From Ardenticatenaceae bacterium (GTDB lineage Bacteria; Chloroflexota; Anaerolineae; Promineifilales; Promineifilaceae), in assembly GCA_020634455.1 (NCBI GenBank), contig JACKBQ010000002.1:2108001-2172000 (forward strand): 64,000 nt of DNA. Direction: 5' to 3'. The notes under the pieces are model-generated. The model was not told the origin of the DNA. It saw only the letters and a program-made list of their open reading frames with translations, and made no database searches. Positions 51,499-59,746 of this stretch are shown here, in pieces. The position numbers and the translations under genes are program-made. Every line of letters begins with the position of its first letter. Position 1 is the stretch's first letter.

Positions 51499-52029
51499 TC
51501 AATTACTAATTTCTGCCAAAAGCTGCTGGCGTTGATCAATGCCTAACCCCGCCAATTCACCACCTGTAAAACGCAGATCCTCCGTCACTTCACGCAGGGC
51601 AAAGCTGGGCGTGGGGATGGCGTGCAGGCTGGTCAGGTCTGGCTGCTCAATTTCGGCCAAAACCAGCCCTGTGAGAAGCCCTTGAAATTGATCGATGCTG
51701 AATTGGAAACGGCCGTCTCGCAACTTGTACCTTCTCTTCACCAAAATCTTGGCGGGTAACGTTGCCAGCAGAGCGTAGCTGGCTTCATCCAGGTAAAAAT
51801 TGGTGATGGTTGTGGCGTACGCCGTTTGATTAGCTGATTGATATTTCTGGGTGAATTTGCGTGCCGTGACCTCACCTTGCGCGTTTGTCATGCAGCGCAG
51901 GCGCAGCGGGGTGCCGATGATATAGCGGTCCTCAATGAGCTGAAAATTTTGACTGTCTTGCAGTACCTCCGGCAAGGTGGCCAGCAGCCAGCGTCGTTCC
52001 AGTTCAAATTGGGCATATTTATGGGCCAT
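51499..52029 (-). CDS. CYTH-domain protein
   Basis: The protein has 176 residues from the ATG at 52029; the frame upstream overlaps the GNAT gene and is a shadow. The N-terminal FELERRWLL gives the ExExR/K signature, followed by the strand and charged residues typical of the CYTH (triphosphate tunnel) fold: IEDRYIIGTPLRLRCMTN, VTARKFTQKY, ILVKRRYKL, GLVLAEIEQ and EDLRFTGGELA. Members hydrolyse inorganic triphosphate, thiamine triphosphate or make cAMP; the reaction here is unknown. It is four bases downstream of the GNAT gene, so translation is likely coupled. The last codons come from a TTACTCAATTA repeat. Confidence 0.87.
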   Translation of the reverse strand: MAHKYAQFELERRWLLATLPEVLQDSQNFQLIEDRYIIGTPLRLRCMTNAQGEVTARKFTQKYQSANQTAYATTITNFYLDEASYALLATLPAKILVKRRYKLRDGRFQFSIDQFQGLLTGLVLAEIEQPDLTSLHAIPTPSFALREVTEDLRFTGGELAGLGIDQRQQLLAEISN

Positions 52030-52033
52030 CGCC

Positions 52034-52546
52034 CTAAACCCCGCTGAAGAGCGCATGATAGTACACAGTACCGCGTTTGCCCCGCAATGCCCCAGGTACC
52101 AGTTCCAGGACCATGAAAACCTCTTCCGGTACCTCAAATTGGCAGTACAGGCCGTGTGGCGCGGACGGGGCAAAGCCAAAGCGCGGGTAGTAGGTGGGAT
52201 GACCCAGCACAAAAGCAAGTTCGTATCCAGCTTTGCGGCAAGCTTCAATGCCTTGTCGGCACAATTCTGCGCCAATGCCTTTGTTTTGGTGTGAAGGATC
52301 AACCGCAACGGGGCCGAGGGCAACGGCCGTAAATTCCCCCGCCTCACTTTTTACGGTCACTGGCGAAAAGAGGATGTGCCCCACCAGGTCATTGCCTAGC
52401 AGGGCAACAAGTGAAATTGTGTTTACGACGCTTTGCTGGAGCTTCTGCACCAGCTCTGCCTCGGCGGGGCGGCCAAAGGCGGCGGCTTCTACAGCATATA
52501 CTTTTGGGGTATCAACGGCCGTTTCCCGGCGAATAATCAGGTTCAT
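52034..52546 (-). CDS. GNAT family N-acetyltransferase (YhbS-like)
   Basis: The protein has 170 residues. The N-terminus IIRRETAVDTPKVYAVEAAAFG, the strand LVGHILFSPVTV, the acetyl-CoA loop VDPSHQNKGIGAELCRQGIEACRKAGYELAFVLGHPTYYPRFGF and the C-terminus fit YhbS-like acetyltransferases. The Q/R-x-x-G-x-A loop is here QNKGIGAEL. The acceptor is unknown. The CYTH gene follows at four bases, and a membrane-protein gene is upstream on the same strand (32 bases). Confidence 0.9.
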   Translation of the reverse strand: MNLIIRRETAVDTPKVYAVEAAAFGRPAEAELVQKLQQSVVNTISLVALLGNDLVGHILFSPVTVKSEAGEFTAVALGPVAVDPSHQNKGIGAELCRQGIEACRKAGYELAFVLGHPTYYPRFGFAPSAPHGLYCQFEVPEEVFMVLELVPGALRGKRGTVYYHALFSGV

Positions 52547-52578
52547 GCCCCCATCTTAACGCAGAGTGGAGCAGCCGT

Positions 52579-53211
52579 CTAATTGGCTGTGCTTTTGGCG
52601 TGCTGTGGTTTGTGGCGAACGGCCGTTTGCCGCCGTCTGTCGCGTTTAGGCCGTGACACGGTTGGCGCGTGCTTGGCCAAAAGCCAATACGTACCGGCCA
52701 TGACACCGATCATGGTGACCGTCAGCAGAGCCAGGTAGCCCACCAAAATTTGGGCGTACCCCAGGCTCAAGCTGCGCCACGCCCCCAAAATCAGGGCTGC
52801 ATACCAGGAAACGGCCGAAATCGCCCCAAAAACCGAGATACGCGGCATTCTTTGAGCCAGACCATTAAAGTGAAACAGTTGCTGTTTGTGTGCCGATTTT
52901 TGCAACAGGGGGAACAATCTAGCGTGCATCAGCCCTCCGTTGAGGGTGGCAATAAAAACGATGGTCATCTTGGCAAAAAAGCGGTGGCTCACGGTACCGT
53001 TCAGGATGACCAGGCCAATGCCAGTAGCAATAAGCAAAATCAACCCGCCAATGACAATGCCTGATGCGACTTTGAGCAAGCGAAACTCAGCTTTTTCGAT
53101 ACGGCCGTTGCGCAAAACGCTCAAAAATAAAAAATCACTCGTGGTAGCGCCGCCAGCCCCCAACGCCACGCCAATGATGTGTCCAATCAGTAAAATCGTA
53201 TGCAAATCCAT
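52579..53211 (-). CDS. hypothetical multi-pass membrane protein
   Basis: I do not recognise the family with certainty. It encodes 210 residues from the ATG at 53211 (AAGGAGC upstream). Five transmembrane helices are seen at about 5-28, 42-63, 73-90, 120-145 and 155-180. The C-terminal tail is strongly basic (SRPKRDRRRQTAVRHKPQHAK) and presumably cytoplasmic. No catalytic motif is visible. It has a 246-base leader region with two small hairpins, and lies upstream of the GNAT/CYTH pair in the same direction. Confidence 0.75.
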   Translation of the reverse strand: MDLHTILLIGHIIGVALGAGGATTSDFLFLSVLRNGRIEKAEFRLLKVASGIVIGGLILLIATGIGLVILNGTVSHRFFAKMTIVFIATLNGGLMHARLFPLLQKSAHKQQLFHFNGLAQRMPRISVFGAISAVSWYAALILGAWRSLSLGYAQILVGYLALLTVTMIGVMAGTYWLLAKHAPTVSRPKRDRRRQTAVRHKPQHAKSTAN

Positions 53212-53457
53212 CTGCTCTGCTCCTTTGCAAAGAGAAGCCAACCTGCACAGCCATACGGCCGTTGCCGACTAGCCTTAATGCTTTCTTTTTGAGAAAAAGG
53301 GAGTGCTGGCTACCCGTTTGGACGGATAAACCAACGTGTGAAGAAGCAAGCCCGATTGGGCGAAAGCAGAAAACGTGCCCCGACTATAAGCAGTTTTGCC
53401 ACAATGCAGAATAGGAGAAATGACCTATCCCATCTGTTCATCCACAAAATCTGCGGC
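53212..53457 (-). other. 246-base leader with hairpins, unassigned
   Basis: No gene is seen. Within it, CCGTTTGGACGG and GCCCGATTGGGC are two 4-bp stem hairpins with 4-base loops at about 53316 and 53360, and TTTCTTTTTGAGAAAAAGGG forms another weak hairpin. ACGGCCGT is present once near the gene. No known riboswitch consensus can be matched by eye. Confidence 0.4.
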
Positions 53458-54675
53458 TCAGGCTACCCAGCCCCAGATAAAAAATTGGGCAGAAAAATAA
53501 AGGTATAGCAGGAGTGAGGGGTACAAAATCAGGCGATGGATTTTGCTATTGGCTCCCCAGATCGCCAGCAGAAAAAAGGTGGGAAAGAAGGCCAGAGCAT
53601 AGCGAGAAAATGAGTAGAGCGGCTTAAATTCTGAACTGGGCAGCAGCATGAACAATAGCAGCATGGCTGCGTACAACCCCCAGCCCAGCCAGTGCCGCCA
53701 GCGGAACAAAGCCACGATTGTGGTGCTGAGCAGCAGCCAGGTAATGAAAAAGTCGAACCAGAGCGTAAATTCACCAGAGCGGCCTGTGCCCAGGCCAAAC
53801 ATGCCCGGCAGCGCCCGCAGCAGGTCGGTGCCAGGGATGCCAGTGCGCTGGAACCAATATTCGGCGTACACGTTGCCCAGCGGCGGCAGCCCCAGCCAGG
53901 CGCGGAAAATTAGAAAAAGAACCAGCCCCAGTCCAGGCAAAAAAATGGTTGCGGCTTTGCCAAGCAAGCGCGGATGCCAGCCGCCAATCGGGTCAATTTT
54001 CCATTTGCCTTGTCCCAGATGGCGCTGCCAAAAATGGTAAGCCAGCGGCACCACCAACACCCAGCCAGTCAGGCGGGTGAGCGCAGCCAGCAGCCCCAGC
54101 AAACCGGCCCAGCCAAGCTGATCGTGCCGAAACGCCAGCCAGAGCGAGCCAAGCGTCAGCAGCAAAAAGAGCGATTCTGTGTACGGGGCAAACAAAAAGA
54201 AGCTGGTGGGGAAAAGCGCAAAGTAGACCAGAAGCCGGGTCGCATGTTCCGCGCCGAGCAAATCGCTGCCCACTTTGTGCAGCAAAATCAGCAAACCCAG
54301 CAGCGCGGCGTTGGATATGAGAATGCCGACCGCCAGGTGTGCGGTGTGGGAACCACCAACCAGCCCACCCAGCGCCCGCATCAGCAGCGGGTACAGTGGA
54401 GGAAAGACGGAATCTTCGGGGTGGGCATACCCTTGGGCGGCGATGCGGGTGTAATGCAGGGCGTCGAATCGCTGCCAGGGGCCAAGTAGCCACCCGGCTG
54501 CCCCGTCGTTGAGGATGGGCTGGCTGAGGTACGGCCGTATCCCCTCATTCACCTCATCTGGCACAGGGCTGGCCTGCTGAACCACCATCGCCCAGCCGCT
54601 CAAAAAGAGGCGCAGCAGCACAAAAATAATGAGCGCCTGGCGCACTGCGGGTTGCCGCCACAACGATTTTAGCAA
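53458..54675 (-). CDS. PIG-V-like mannosyltransferase-family membrane protein
   Basis: The protein has 405 residues from a TTG at 54675 with CGGAGA seven bases upstream. The frame is open to 54843, but that part includes a CGCAAAGG repeat and lacks a signal. Ten or so transmembrane helices are present. The first extracytoplasmic loop has WQRFDALHYTRIAAQGYAHPED and FPPLYPLLMR, the pattern of PIG-V-like GT-C enzymes (catalytic acidic residue near RFDALHY). It would transfer a hexose from polyprenyl phosphate to a lipid- or protein-linked acceptor outside the membrane. A second GT-C-like gene is at 56696. Confidence 0.82.
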   Translation of the reverse strand: MLKSLWRQPAVRQALIIFVLLRLFLSGWAMVVQQASPVPDEVNEGIRPYLSQPILNDGAAGWLLGPWQRFDALHYTRIAAQGYAHPEDSVFPPLYPLLMRALGGLVGGSHTAHLAVGILISNAALLGLLILLHKVGSDLLGAEHATRLLVYFALFPTSFFLFAPYTESLFLLLTLGSLWLAFRHDQLGWAGLLGLLAALTRLTGWVLVVPLAYHFWQRHLGQGKWKIDPIGGWHPRLLGKAATIFLPGLGLVLFLIFRAWLGLPPLGNVYAEYWFQRTGIPGTDLLRALPGMFGLGTGRSGEFTLWFDFFITWLLLSTTIVALFRWRHWLGWGLYAAMLLLFMLLPSSEFKPLYSFSRYALAFFPTFFLLAIWGANSKIHRLILYPSLLLYLYFSAQFFIWGWVA

Positions 54676-54779
54676 TTGATTTTCTCCGAGTGTGCAAAAT
54701 TTGGGCAAATCGTAACAACCCAGGGGAAATCGGGCAACTAGCAGAAGATGGCGGGGGCAGAAAAGCGGTGGCAATGAAT

Positions 54780-54830
54780 TTCGCGCAAAGGCACAAAGGT
54801 TCCCCTTTGCGCCTCTGCGCGAGTTAATCA
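54780..54830. repeat. CGCGCAAAGGCACAAAGG / CCTTTGCGCCTCTGCGCG inverted repeat
   Basis: CGCGCAAAGGCACAAAGG (from 54781) and CCTTTGCGCCTCTGCGCG (to about 54822) are almost complementary. It lies between the TauE/SafE stop and the PIG-V-like gene start. Related CAAAGG words occur near 5770-5815 and 23625-23655. Confidence 0.75.
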
Positions 54831-54879
54831 ATTTACCTGACACCCTGGTAATTAATTATCCCAGGGTGGGGAGGGTCTG

Positions 54880-55902
54880 TTAGGCATCGCCCATGGCGAC
54901 GTAATTTTTACGGTAGTAGAGCATTAACCAGAAAAGGACGGCGCAAATGGCAACGGCCGTTGCCGTAACCACAAATTGCGTGACACTGCTAAACGGGATG
55001 AGCCAAAGCGTGGTCGCCAGCTCCAAACCAATGAGGAACAGCAAGAACTTGATGATGCCATCCCGGTTAACTTTAGACGCGAAATAAGCGCCAAATGGTG
55101 CGCCTAGCACCACAATCGGCACGGCCACCAACCAGTAATTCCAGGCAATGCCCACATCTTGCGACACAACCCCGTGCAGGAAAAAGCCAACGACAGAATT
55201 CAGCCCCATGATGACAACGGTAGTCGGTGTGCTGATTTTTTCATTGATGCCAAAGGCGAGCGTCAGCACAATGAAGGTAAGCATATCAATGCCAGACCCG
55301 GTTTGGGCAGCAAAGGAGCCGCCTAACGTGCCTACCAACAAAAAAAGCGCCCGGTAGCGATTGTCCCAAGCGGGCAAATCGCTACGGGGTTCCCACTGAA
55401 TAAACCAGCGGGAGATGATCATGGCGACGCCAAAGGCGGTAGCCACAAAGGTAAACAAAATTTTGGGGTATGGGTTGGGGATGGTGAAGAGATAAGTGCC
55501 AATAATCTGACCAAAAATACCGCCAATGGATACCCAGGTTATCACTTTTGGCAGGGTACGCACACGCTGGGCATAAATCATGACGCCCGCCATTGTCATC
55601 CCGACGGATTGAATCATGAGGCCGAAGGTGCGGGCATCGCCTGAGGGAATATGCAGCACTTTGGTAAAGACAGGGAAGGCAACGGCTGCACCACCTTCGG
55701 CGGTAGCGCCTGCAACAAATGAGCCGAGGGTCATGGTTAGTGAAACAGGCCAATATTCCTGAAAAAGTTCCCAGCGATTGGCCAGGATCATATAACTGAA
55801 CCAAAAAACGTATACAACGGCTAACAAGGCTGGATACAGCCATTTACGTGACTTGGCAGCAGCTACTTTTTGTGGCTGTTGGGCCGCAATATCAACTTTC
55901 AT
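54880..55902 (-). CDS. TauE/SafE-family anion permease
   Basis: The protein has 340 residues from the ATG at 55902 (GAGG eight bases upstream; frame open to 55995). Eight to nine transmembrane helices are present, with a family core in two halves: GSFVAGATAEGGAAVAFPVFTKVLHI near 70-95 and FLLVGTLGGSFAAQTGSGIDML. TauE/SafE proteins export sulfite or sulfoacetate, and some import or export other anions. The substrate is not shown by context: neighbours are glycosyltransferase and lipoprotein genes. Confidence 0.87.
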   Translation of the reverse strand: MKVDIAAQQPQKVAAAKSRKWLYPALLAVVYVFWFSYMILANRWELFQEYWPVSLTMTLGSFVAGATAEGGAAVAFPVFTKVLHIPSGDARTFGLMIQSVGMTMAGVMIYAQRVRTLPKVITWVSIGGIFGQIIGTYLFTIPNPYPKILFTFVATAFGVAMIISRWFIQWEPRSDLPAWDNRYRALFLLVGTLGGSFAAQTGSGIDMLTFIVLTLAFGINEKISTPTTVVIMGLNSVVGFFLHGVVSQDVGIAWNYWLVAVPIVVLGAPFGAYFASKVNRDGIIKFLLFLIGLELATTLWLIPFSSVTQFVVTATAVAICAVLFWLMLYYRKNYVAMGDA

Positions 55903-56091
55903 TTTGTGTACCTCGTGGAGTAACCGTTCGCTCCCTGTGAAAACTTTTGACGTTTTGCGCCAAAGTGCAGCAATGCTTGAAGAGAAAACCTTCAAAAGTC
56001 TGAACGCTTACCATTTATGAAATGAATATTTGGGTGATTGGAATAGAAATGTGCCTTGAAAGTGTATGAAAATGAACTTACAAAATTACTT

Positions 56092-56589
56092 TCACTGATC
56101 GCTATTCGCAAAGAGGGCGGTTTGGAGAAGGCGCAGGGATTGTTGTAGGGGTTCGGGCATGTCGGGGGTGTTTTCGAGGGTGGTGACGGTGTGGAAGGTA
56201 CTGTTTTGTACGGCCGTAATCTCATACAAAAAGCGGTCGCAGCAGGTGTCTTCGGGCAGGTAGGTGGTATTTAGCTCAAAAAAGCCGGCGCTGTCCAGGC
56301 TGTTAAGCAGCTGGCTAACGGCTTCGGCGGAGAGTTCGGGCTGGATGGAGGTGTTGGTTTGAATACGGCCGTCTGTAAAAATGACCCACTCTTCATTGGC
56401 CCCGGCAATACCCCCGGAGCGTTTGAAGATTACGGCCGTATTTGAGGCAAAGGTAGCGGTGGGGACAGGCGTTGTTGTTTCTACTATTTCATCTTCCGGT
56501 GCGTGGGCAGTTTCCACTGAACAGCCCACCAAAAATGGCAACAACAGCACAAGAACGAACCAGCCCATCACCCTAAACTTGTTTTCCAT
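56092..56589 (-). CDS. hypothetical lipoprotein (165 aa)
   Basis: The protein has 165 residues from the ATG at 56589 with GAGGAAAG just upstream. The signal peptide ends in lipobox LVGC, and an acidic linker with TTTPVPTAT follows. The mature part (VIFKRSGGIAGANEEWVIFTDGRI, TYLPEDTCCDRFLYEITA) has a CC pair and no known catalytic motif. The pattern 'GG..G....W.I..DGR' recalls small secreted inhibitory or sensor domains, but no function can be named. It is preceded by nested inverted repeats at 56608-56692. Confidence 0.78.
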   Translation of the reverse strand: MENKFRVMGWFVLVLLLPFLVGCSVETAHAPEDEIVETTTPVPTATFASNTAVIFKRSGGIAGANEEWVIFTDGRIQTNTSIQPELSAEAVSQLLNSLDSAGFFELNTTYLPEDTCCDRFLYEITAVQNSTFHTVTTLENTPDMPEPLQQSLRLLQTALFANSDQ

Positions 56590-56607
56590 CCCACTTTCCT
56601 CGCCTAA

Positions 56608-56692
56608 GTAAGCGGCCAGCAATAACTTCCCTTTTTGGAAGGCCGCTTACTCCAAGCCGTCCGCACAATTCCAATAACTTATTTGCGGACGG
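56608..56692. repeat. two adjacent inverted repeats GTAAGCGGCC and GCCGTCCGCA
   Basis: GTAAGCGGCC (56608-56617) pairs with GGCCGCTTAC (56641-56650), and GCCGTCCGCA (about 56657-56666) with TGCGGACGGC (56683-56692). They occupy the gap between the lipoprotein and the downstream-ending glycosyltransferase gene. Confidence 0.75.
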
Positions 56693-56695
56693 CCA

Positions 56696-57991
56696 CTACG
56701 CCCCACCGTACATGGTTGAGATTCGTACGGTTAGAATTATACACCCATCCACAAGCAATATTGCAAGGTACGTCCAATTAAGCAGGGGTCCAAAATTGAG
56801 CGGCTTGCTCCCTTTTTCGCGGTTTTTAAGCATGAGATGCCCCGGCAAAAGGCGGTACAGGAAAAATGCCAGGGTGAACATGGCTGGAGAAAATAACGCC
56901 AAAACAAACCGATTCCCTGACGAAATGGGCCAATACCAGGCATACAACAAACCGTAGCTAATAAAATAGCTGCCGATAAAAATCGTTAAAAATAAATGTG
57001 GCTTAAGTTTCTGCCAGAGGGTTTGACGATTACGCCACATCAATACAAAGGCAAAACCAACAAGCAGCCAAAAATAGATTGCATAACCGTAGCTAAATGT
57101 GGTCACAATTAAAATGACGAGTAGACCGTCCAAAAAGCGGGTGAAAATTTGCCCAGGCGTGTGTTCGCGAAAATATTTGGCGGCGGTGGGGATTTCCTCG
57201 ATGGGTATGGTGGGCCAGCCAACCCGATCGTCGTGGTCTTTGGTGCCGGCCTCTACCTCGTCCCAACTATCGTACCAGAGGTAAAAGGTGGAATTGACGT
57301 TGTAAAAGTAATGGCCAAATTGCTGCCTGCTGTTTTGAATGTAGGGCCAGACGGTGATCAAAAACAAGAGCACGACGAGGGCGGGATTGGCCATCTGCTG
57401 CCAAAATTGGCGGTTGGGGCGCTGCCACGGCCGTTTCCCAACCCAACCCCACGCTGCCTGCCAAACGGCCGTAACCACATACAGAACCAACCCTGGCAGC
57501 ACCGACGCTTTGGTCAGGTGCGCCACACCCAGAACGATGCCCGTGAAAACGGCCGTTTGCCACACACGCTCCCCAACAGGTCGCCACAGCAAGCGACACA
57601 TCAGCAAATACGCCACAAAACTGAGCAAGTAAAACAGCAGTTCCGCCTGCACAAACGGCGCTTTAAACATGTACAAAGTAAAAGCATGAATGAGGAGGAG
57701 ATTTACGGCCGTAAACAGCGGCAAATAACGACGAAAAATCCAAAACAAAATTGGCAAAATCAGCAGCGACAGCCCCACATTGAGTAGCTTGCCTCGCGCA
57801 AAAAACGCCTCTTCGCTTAGCCCCGGCTGGTACAGCAGCGATAGCAAAAATGGATAAACCGGCATCCGGTTGCGATCCGTTAACGCCGTATAGTTGGAAC
57901 TTTTCAGCGCTTCGGCTGCTTGCAAATAAGCGCTTTGATCAGTGCGGGTGAGGTCCGTATTGACCAGCAAAAATTGTTGCCGCACACCCAA
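56696..57991 (-). CDS. GT39-like membrane glycosyltransferase, start uncertain
   Basis: The protein has 431 residues from the TTG at 57991. The frame stays open to 58075 and encodes a first transmembrane helix (ILIPVAVVLLTLLYFLGV), but no ATG, GTG or TTG lies further upstream; AGAGGTG precedes an ATA at 58066. The likely extracytoplasmic loop has LVNTDLTRTDQSAYL with the acidic residue of GT-C enzymes, followed by NRMPVYPFLLS. Around ten helices follow. It should use a polyprenyl-linked sugar; the acceptor is unknown. It begins 10-85 bases after the holA stop on the same strand. Confidence 0.78.
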   Translation of the reverse strand: MGVRQQFLLVNTDLTRTDQSAYLQAAEALKSSNYTALTDRNRMPVYPFLLSLLYQPGLSEEAFFARGKLLNVGLSLLILPILFWIFRRYLPLFTAVNLLLIHAFTLYMFKAPFVQAELLFYLLSFVAYLLMCRLLWRPVGERVWQTAVFTGIVLGVAHLTKASVLPGLVLYVVTAVWQAAWGWVGKRPWQRPNRQFWQQMANPALVVLLFLITVWPYIQNSRQQFGHYFYNVNSTFYLWYDSWDEVEAGTKDHDDRVGWPTIPIEEIPTAAKYFREHTPGQIFTRFLDGLLVILIVTTFSYGYAIYFWLLVGFAFVLMWRNRQTLWQKLKPHLFLTIFIGSYFISYGLLYAWYWPISSGNRFVLALFSPAMFTLAFFLYRLLPGHLMLKNREKGSKPLNFGPLLNWTYLAILLVDGCIILTVRISTMYGGA

Positions 57992-58075
57992 AAAATACAG
58001 CAGCGTCAGCAGTACAACCGCAACTGGAATTAAAATTTGCCGATTTTGCTCAATGCGTGCGCGTATGACACACCT

Positions 58076-59032
58076 CTACGGCGAAACAGTTAAACTGGCA
58101 ACCAGCAAATTCAGCGCGGTGGTCATATCGTTTTTGCCGGTTTTTACATCCACGTCAATGCCCAGCAAGTGACGATAGATTTGCTCAAGCTGGGCCATGC
58201 TGAACCCCTGGCACTGCTGGTACAGCTTGCCCACCACAAAGCTGTGCATTTTCAGCTCCTGACTGATGGCAGGCGGCCGTTTTCCCTCGTCGGCCAGCTC
58301 TTTTACCTGAATCAGCAAGCGAAACTGACGAATAAACATGGAAAAAAGGTAGAACGGATCAGCCCCTTCGCGGAATTTTTCCTGAAGCAGCTGCGAGGCT
58401 CTTTTGCTGTTGCGATTGCCCAACGCATCCACCAAATCAAAAATGCTGGCTTCCGCTGCGTAGGGACTCAATAGCTTCACTTCGTCCGACTGAATCTCTT
58501 CGCCGTTGCAGTAGCGCAGCAGCTTTTCAATTTCGCGGCTTAAGATTTCCATCTGGCTGCCAATATTGACGGCTAGCATGTGGGTGGCCTGGGGCGAGAT
58601 ACGGCCGTTTTCCTCCTCCACCTTTTGCTTAATCCACCGCTCCAGCGCTGCCCCCTCCGGTTTGCTGAACTGCTTCACATAGCCGCTTTTCTCGCTTTCT
58701 GCCAGCTTCACCAGCGGATCATTGCCCCGCAGATTTTGCGATTCCAAAAAAAGCAGTCGCGTCGTTTCTGGCAGATTAGGCAAGTATTCCAAAAGCTGTT
58801 TCTGGTACGATTTATCCAGCTTGCCGCTTAGTAAATCGCGCACGATGACCAGCCGCACCTTGGCCAAAAATGGCATCGCGCTGGCCGCCTGTTGCAGCTG
58901 CGAGAAGCTCACATTGCCTTCCAGCTTCGTTGTGTTCAAATCCAGCATCGCCGGATCGCCCAACTTGCCAATCAGTTGGCTCACTGTTTCTTGCTGCGCG
59001 TGGCTATCATCGCCGTGGAAAATGTAAAACAT
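58076..59032 (-). CDS. holA: DNA polymerase III subunit delta
   Basis: The protein has 318 residues. The N-terminal MFYIFHGDDSHAQQE, RLVIVRDLLSGKLDKSYQKQLLEYLPNLP and LLFLES match the delta N-domain. The central part (GAALERWIKQKVEEENGRISPQAT, NIGSQMEILSREIEKLLRYC) and the C-terminal collar domain (SIFDLVDALGNRNSKRASQLLQE, PFYLFSMFIRQFRLLIQVKEL) follow. Delta opens the beta clamp in the clamp loader. It is upstream of the GT39-like gene with little space, probably in one transcript. Confidence 0.95.
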   Translation of the reverse strand: MFYIFHGDDSHAQQETVSQLIGKLGDPAMLDLNTTKLEGNVSFSQLQQAASAMPFLAKVRLVIVRDLLSGKLDKSYQKQLLEYLPNLPETTRLLFLESQNLRGNDPLVKLAESEKSGYVKQFSKPEGAALERWIKQKVEEENGRISPQATHMLAVNIGSQMEILSREIEKLLRYCNGEEIQSDEVKLLSPYAAEASIFDLVDALGNRNSKRASQLLQEKFREGADPFYLFSMFIRQFRLLIQVKELADEGKRPPAISQELKMHSFVVGKLYQQCQGFSMAQLEQIYRHLLGIDVDVKTGKNDMTTALNLLVASLTVSP

Positions 59033-59050
59033 GCTAAAGCATGTAATTTA

Positions 59051-59088
59051 GTAATTAGTCATTGGGTAATTACCCAATGACTAATTAC
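59051..59088. repeat. perfect 38-bp palindrome GTAATTAGTCATTGGGTAA...
   Basis: The sequence from 59051 to 59088 is its own reverse complement, with no loop. It lies between holA and the DUF6391-like gene. The words continue as ATTACCCAATTACTCAATT, which recur at 51486-51505 at the end of the CYTH gene. Confidence 0.9.
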
Positions 59089-59096
59089 CCAATTAC

Positions 59097-59669
59097 TCAA
59101 TTTACCGTCGTAATCCGATAAGATTTTGCATTTGTCTGGCTGCTGCCCGTAAGCAACAGCTGGAACAGTCGCGTTACCGGGGATGGCTGCACAGGGCGGA
59201 TGCTTTGCAGTTCCATCTCCTGCAAATTCCCCTCCACTGTGTACTTTGCCTGTAGCTGCACCCCAATGGGGCGCGAAATGATCAGGGCAAAAACTACGGC
59301 CAATATTGCCGTTGGCAGCGCACTTAGCAGCACAGTCAAATTCATGGTTTGCTGCTTTTGTCGCCGCTGTTCAAAAGCAAAGGATGCCTGGGCAGCGAGC
59401 GCGGCCATTGTGGCGGTGGTTAGCAAAACCGTGCCGCAGTTGGGATGGACGGCCAGTTGGTGCTCACCTTTTTTCATACGGCCGTATGCTTCCCGCACCG
59501 CATTGGCCACATCCTCTTCCGAGACGTCGCCGTAAATATTCAGGCTAAATCCTTTGTGATTTGAGTTACCCTGGGCGCTAAAATTTTTGTGCTTTTCGCT
59601 AAGCACATGAATGGTTGCGTGTTCCAAACCGTGATTGCGGCGCACGCGGCTGATGAGTTGAGCAAGCAT
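59097..59669 (-). CDS. DUF6391-like membrane protein
   Basis: The protein has 190 residues with GGAGG four bases before the ATG. The start has the conserved RVRRNHGLEHATIHVLSE, with two histidines and a glutamate that look like a metal or acid-base site, then NHKGFSLNIYGDVSEEDV and HPNCGTVLLTTATMAALAAQ. A transmembrane helix lies near 110-130 and possibly another at 85-100. I assign it to DUF6391 (function unknown) from the NHGLEHATIHVL signature, with moderate certainty. The last codons (TTVN) come from the repeat at 59088-59102. Confidence 0.78.
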   Translation of the reverse strand: MLAQLISRVRRNHGLEHATIHVLSEKHKNFSAQGNSNHKGFSLNIYGDVSEEDVANAVREAYGRMKKGEHQLAVHPNCGTVLLTTATMAALAAQASFAFEQRRQKQQTMNLTVLLSALPTAILAVVFALIISRPIGVQLQAKYTVEGNLQEMELQSIRPVQPSPVTRLFQLLLTGSSQTNAKSYRITTVN

Positions 59670-59746
59670 AAGGCCTCCACTGAGAACTACGATTTCCCTT
59701 AGAAACCGTAGTTCTGGAATTAATTCAACGGGTCAATCGTAAATCG

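Noticed and set aside
53300..53400. Possible known riboswitch (c-di-GMP or c-di-AMP type)
   Set aside because: Some words look similar on the minus strand, but the conserved core of none of these classes can be laid on the sequence.
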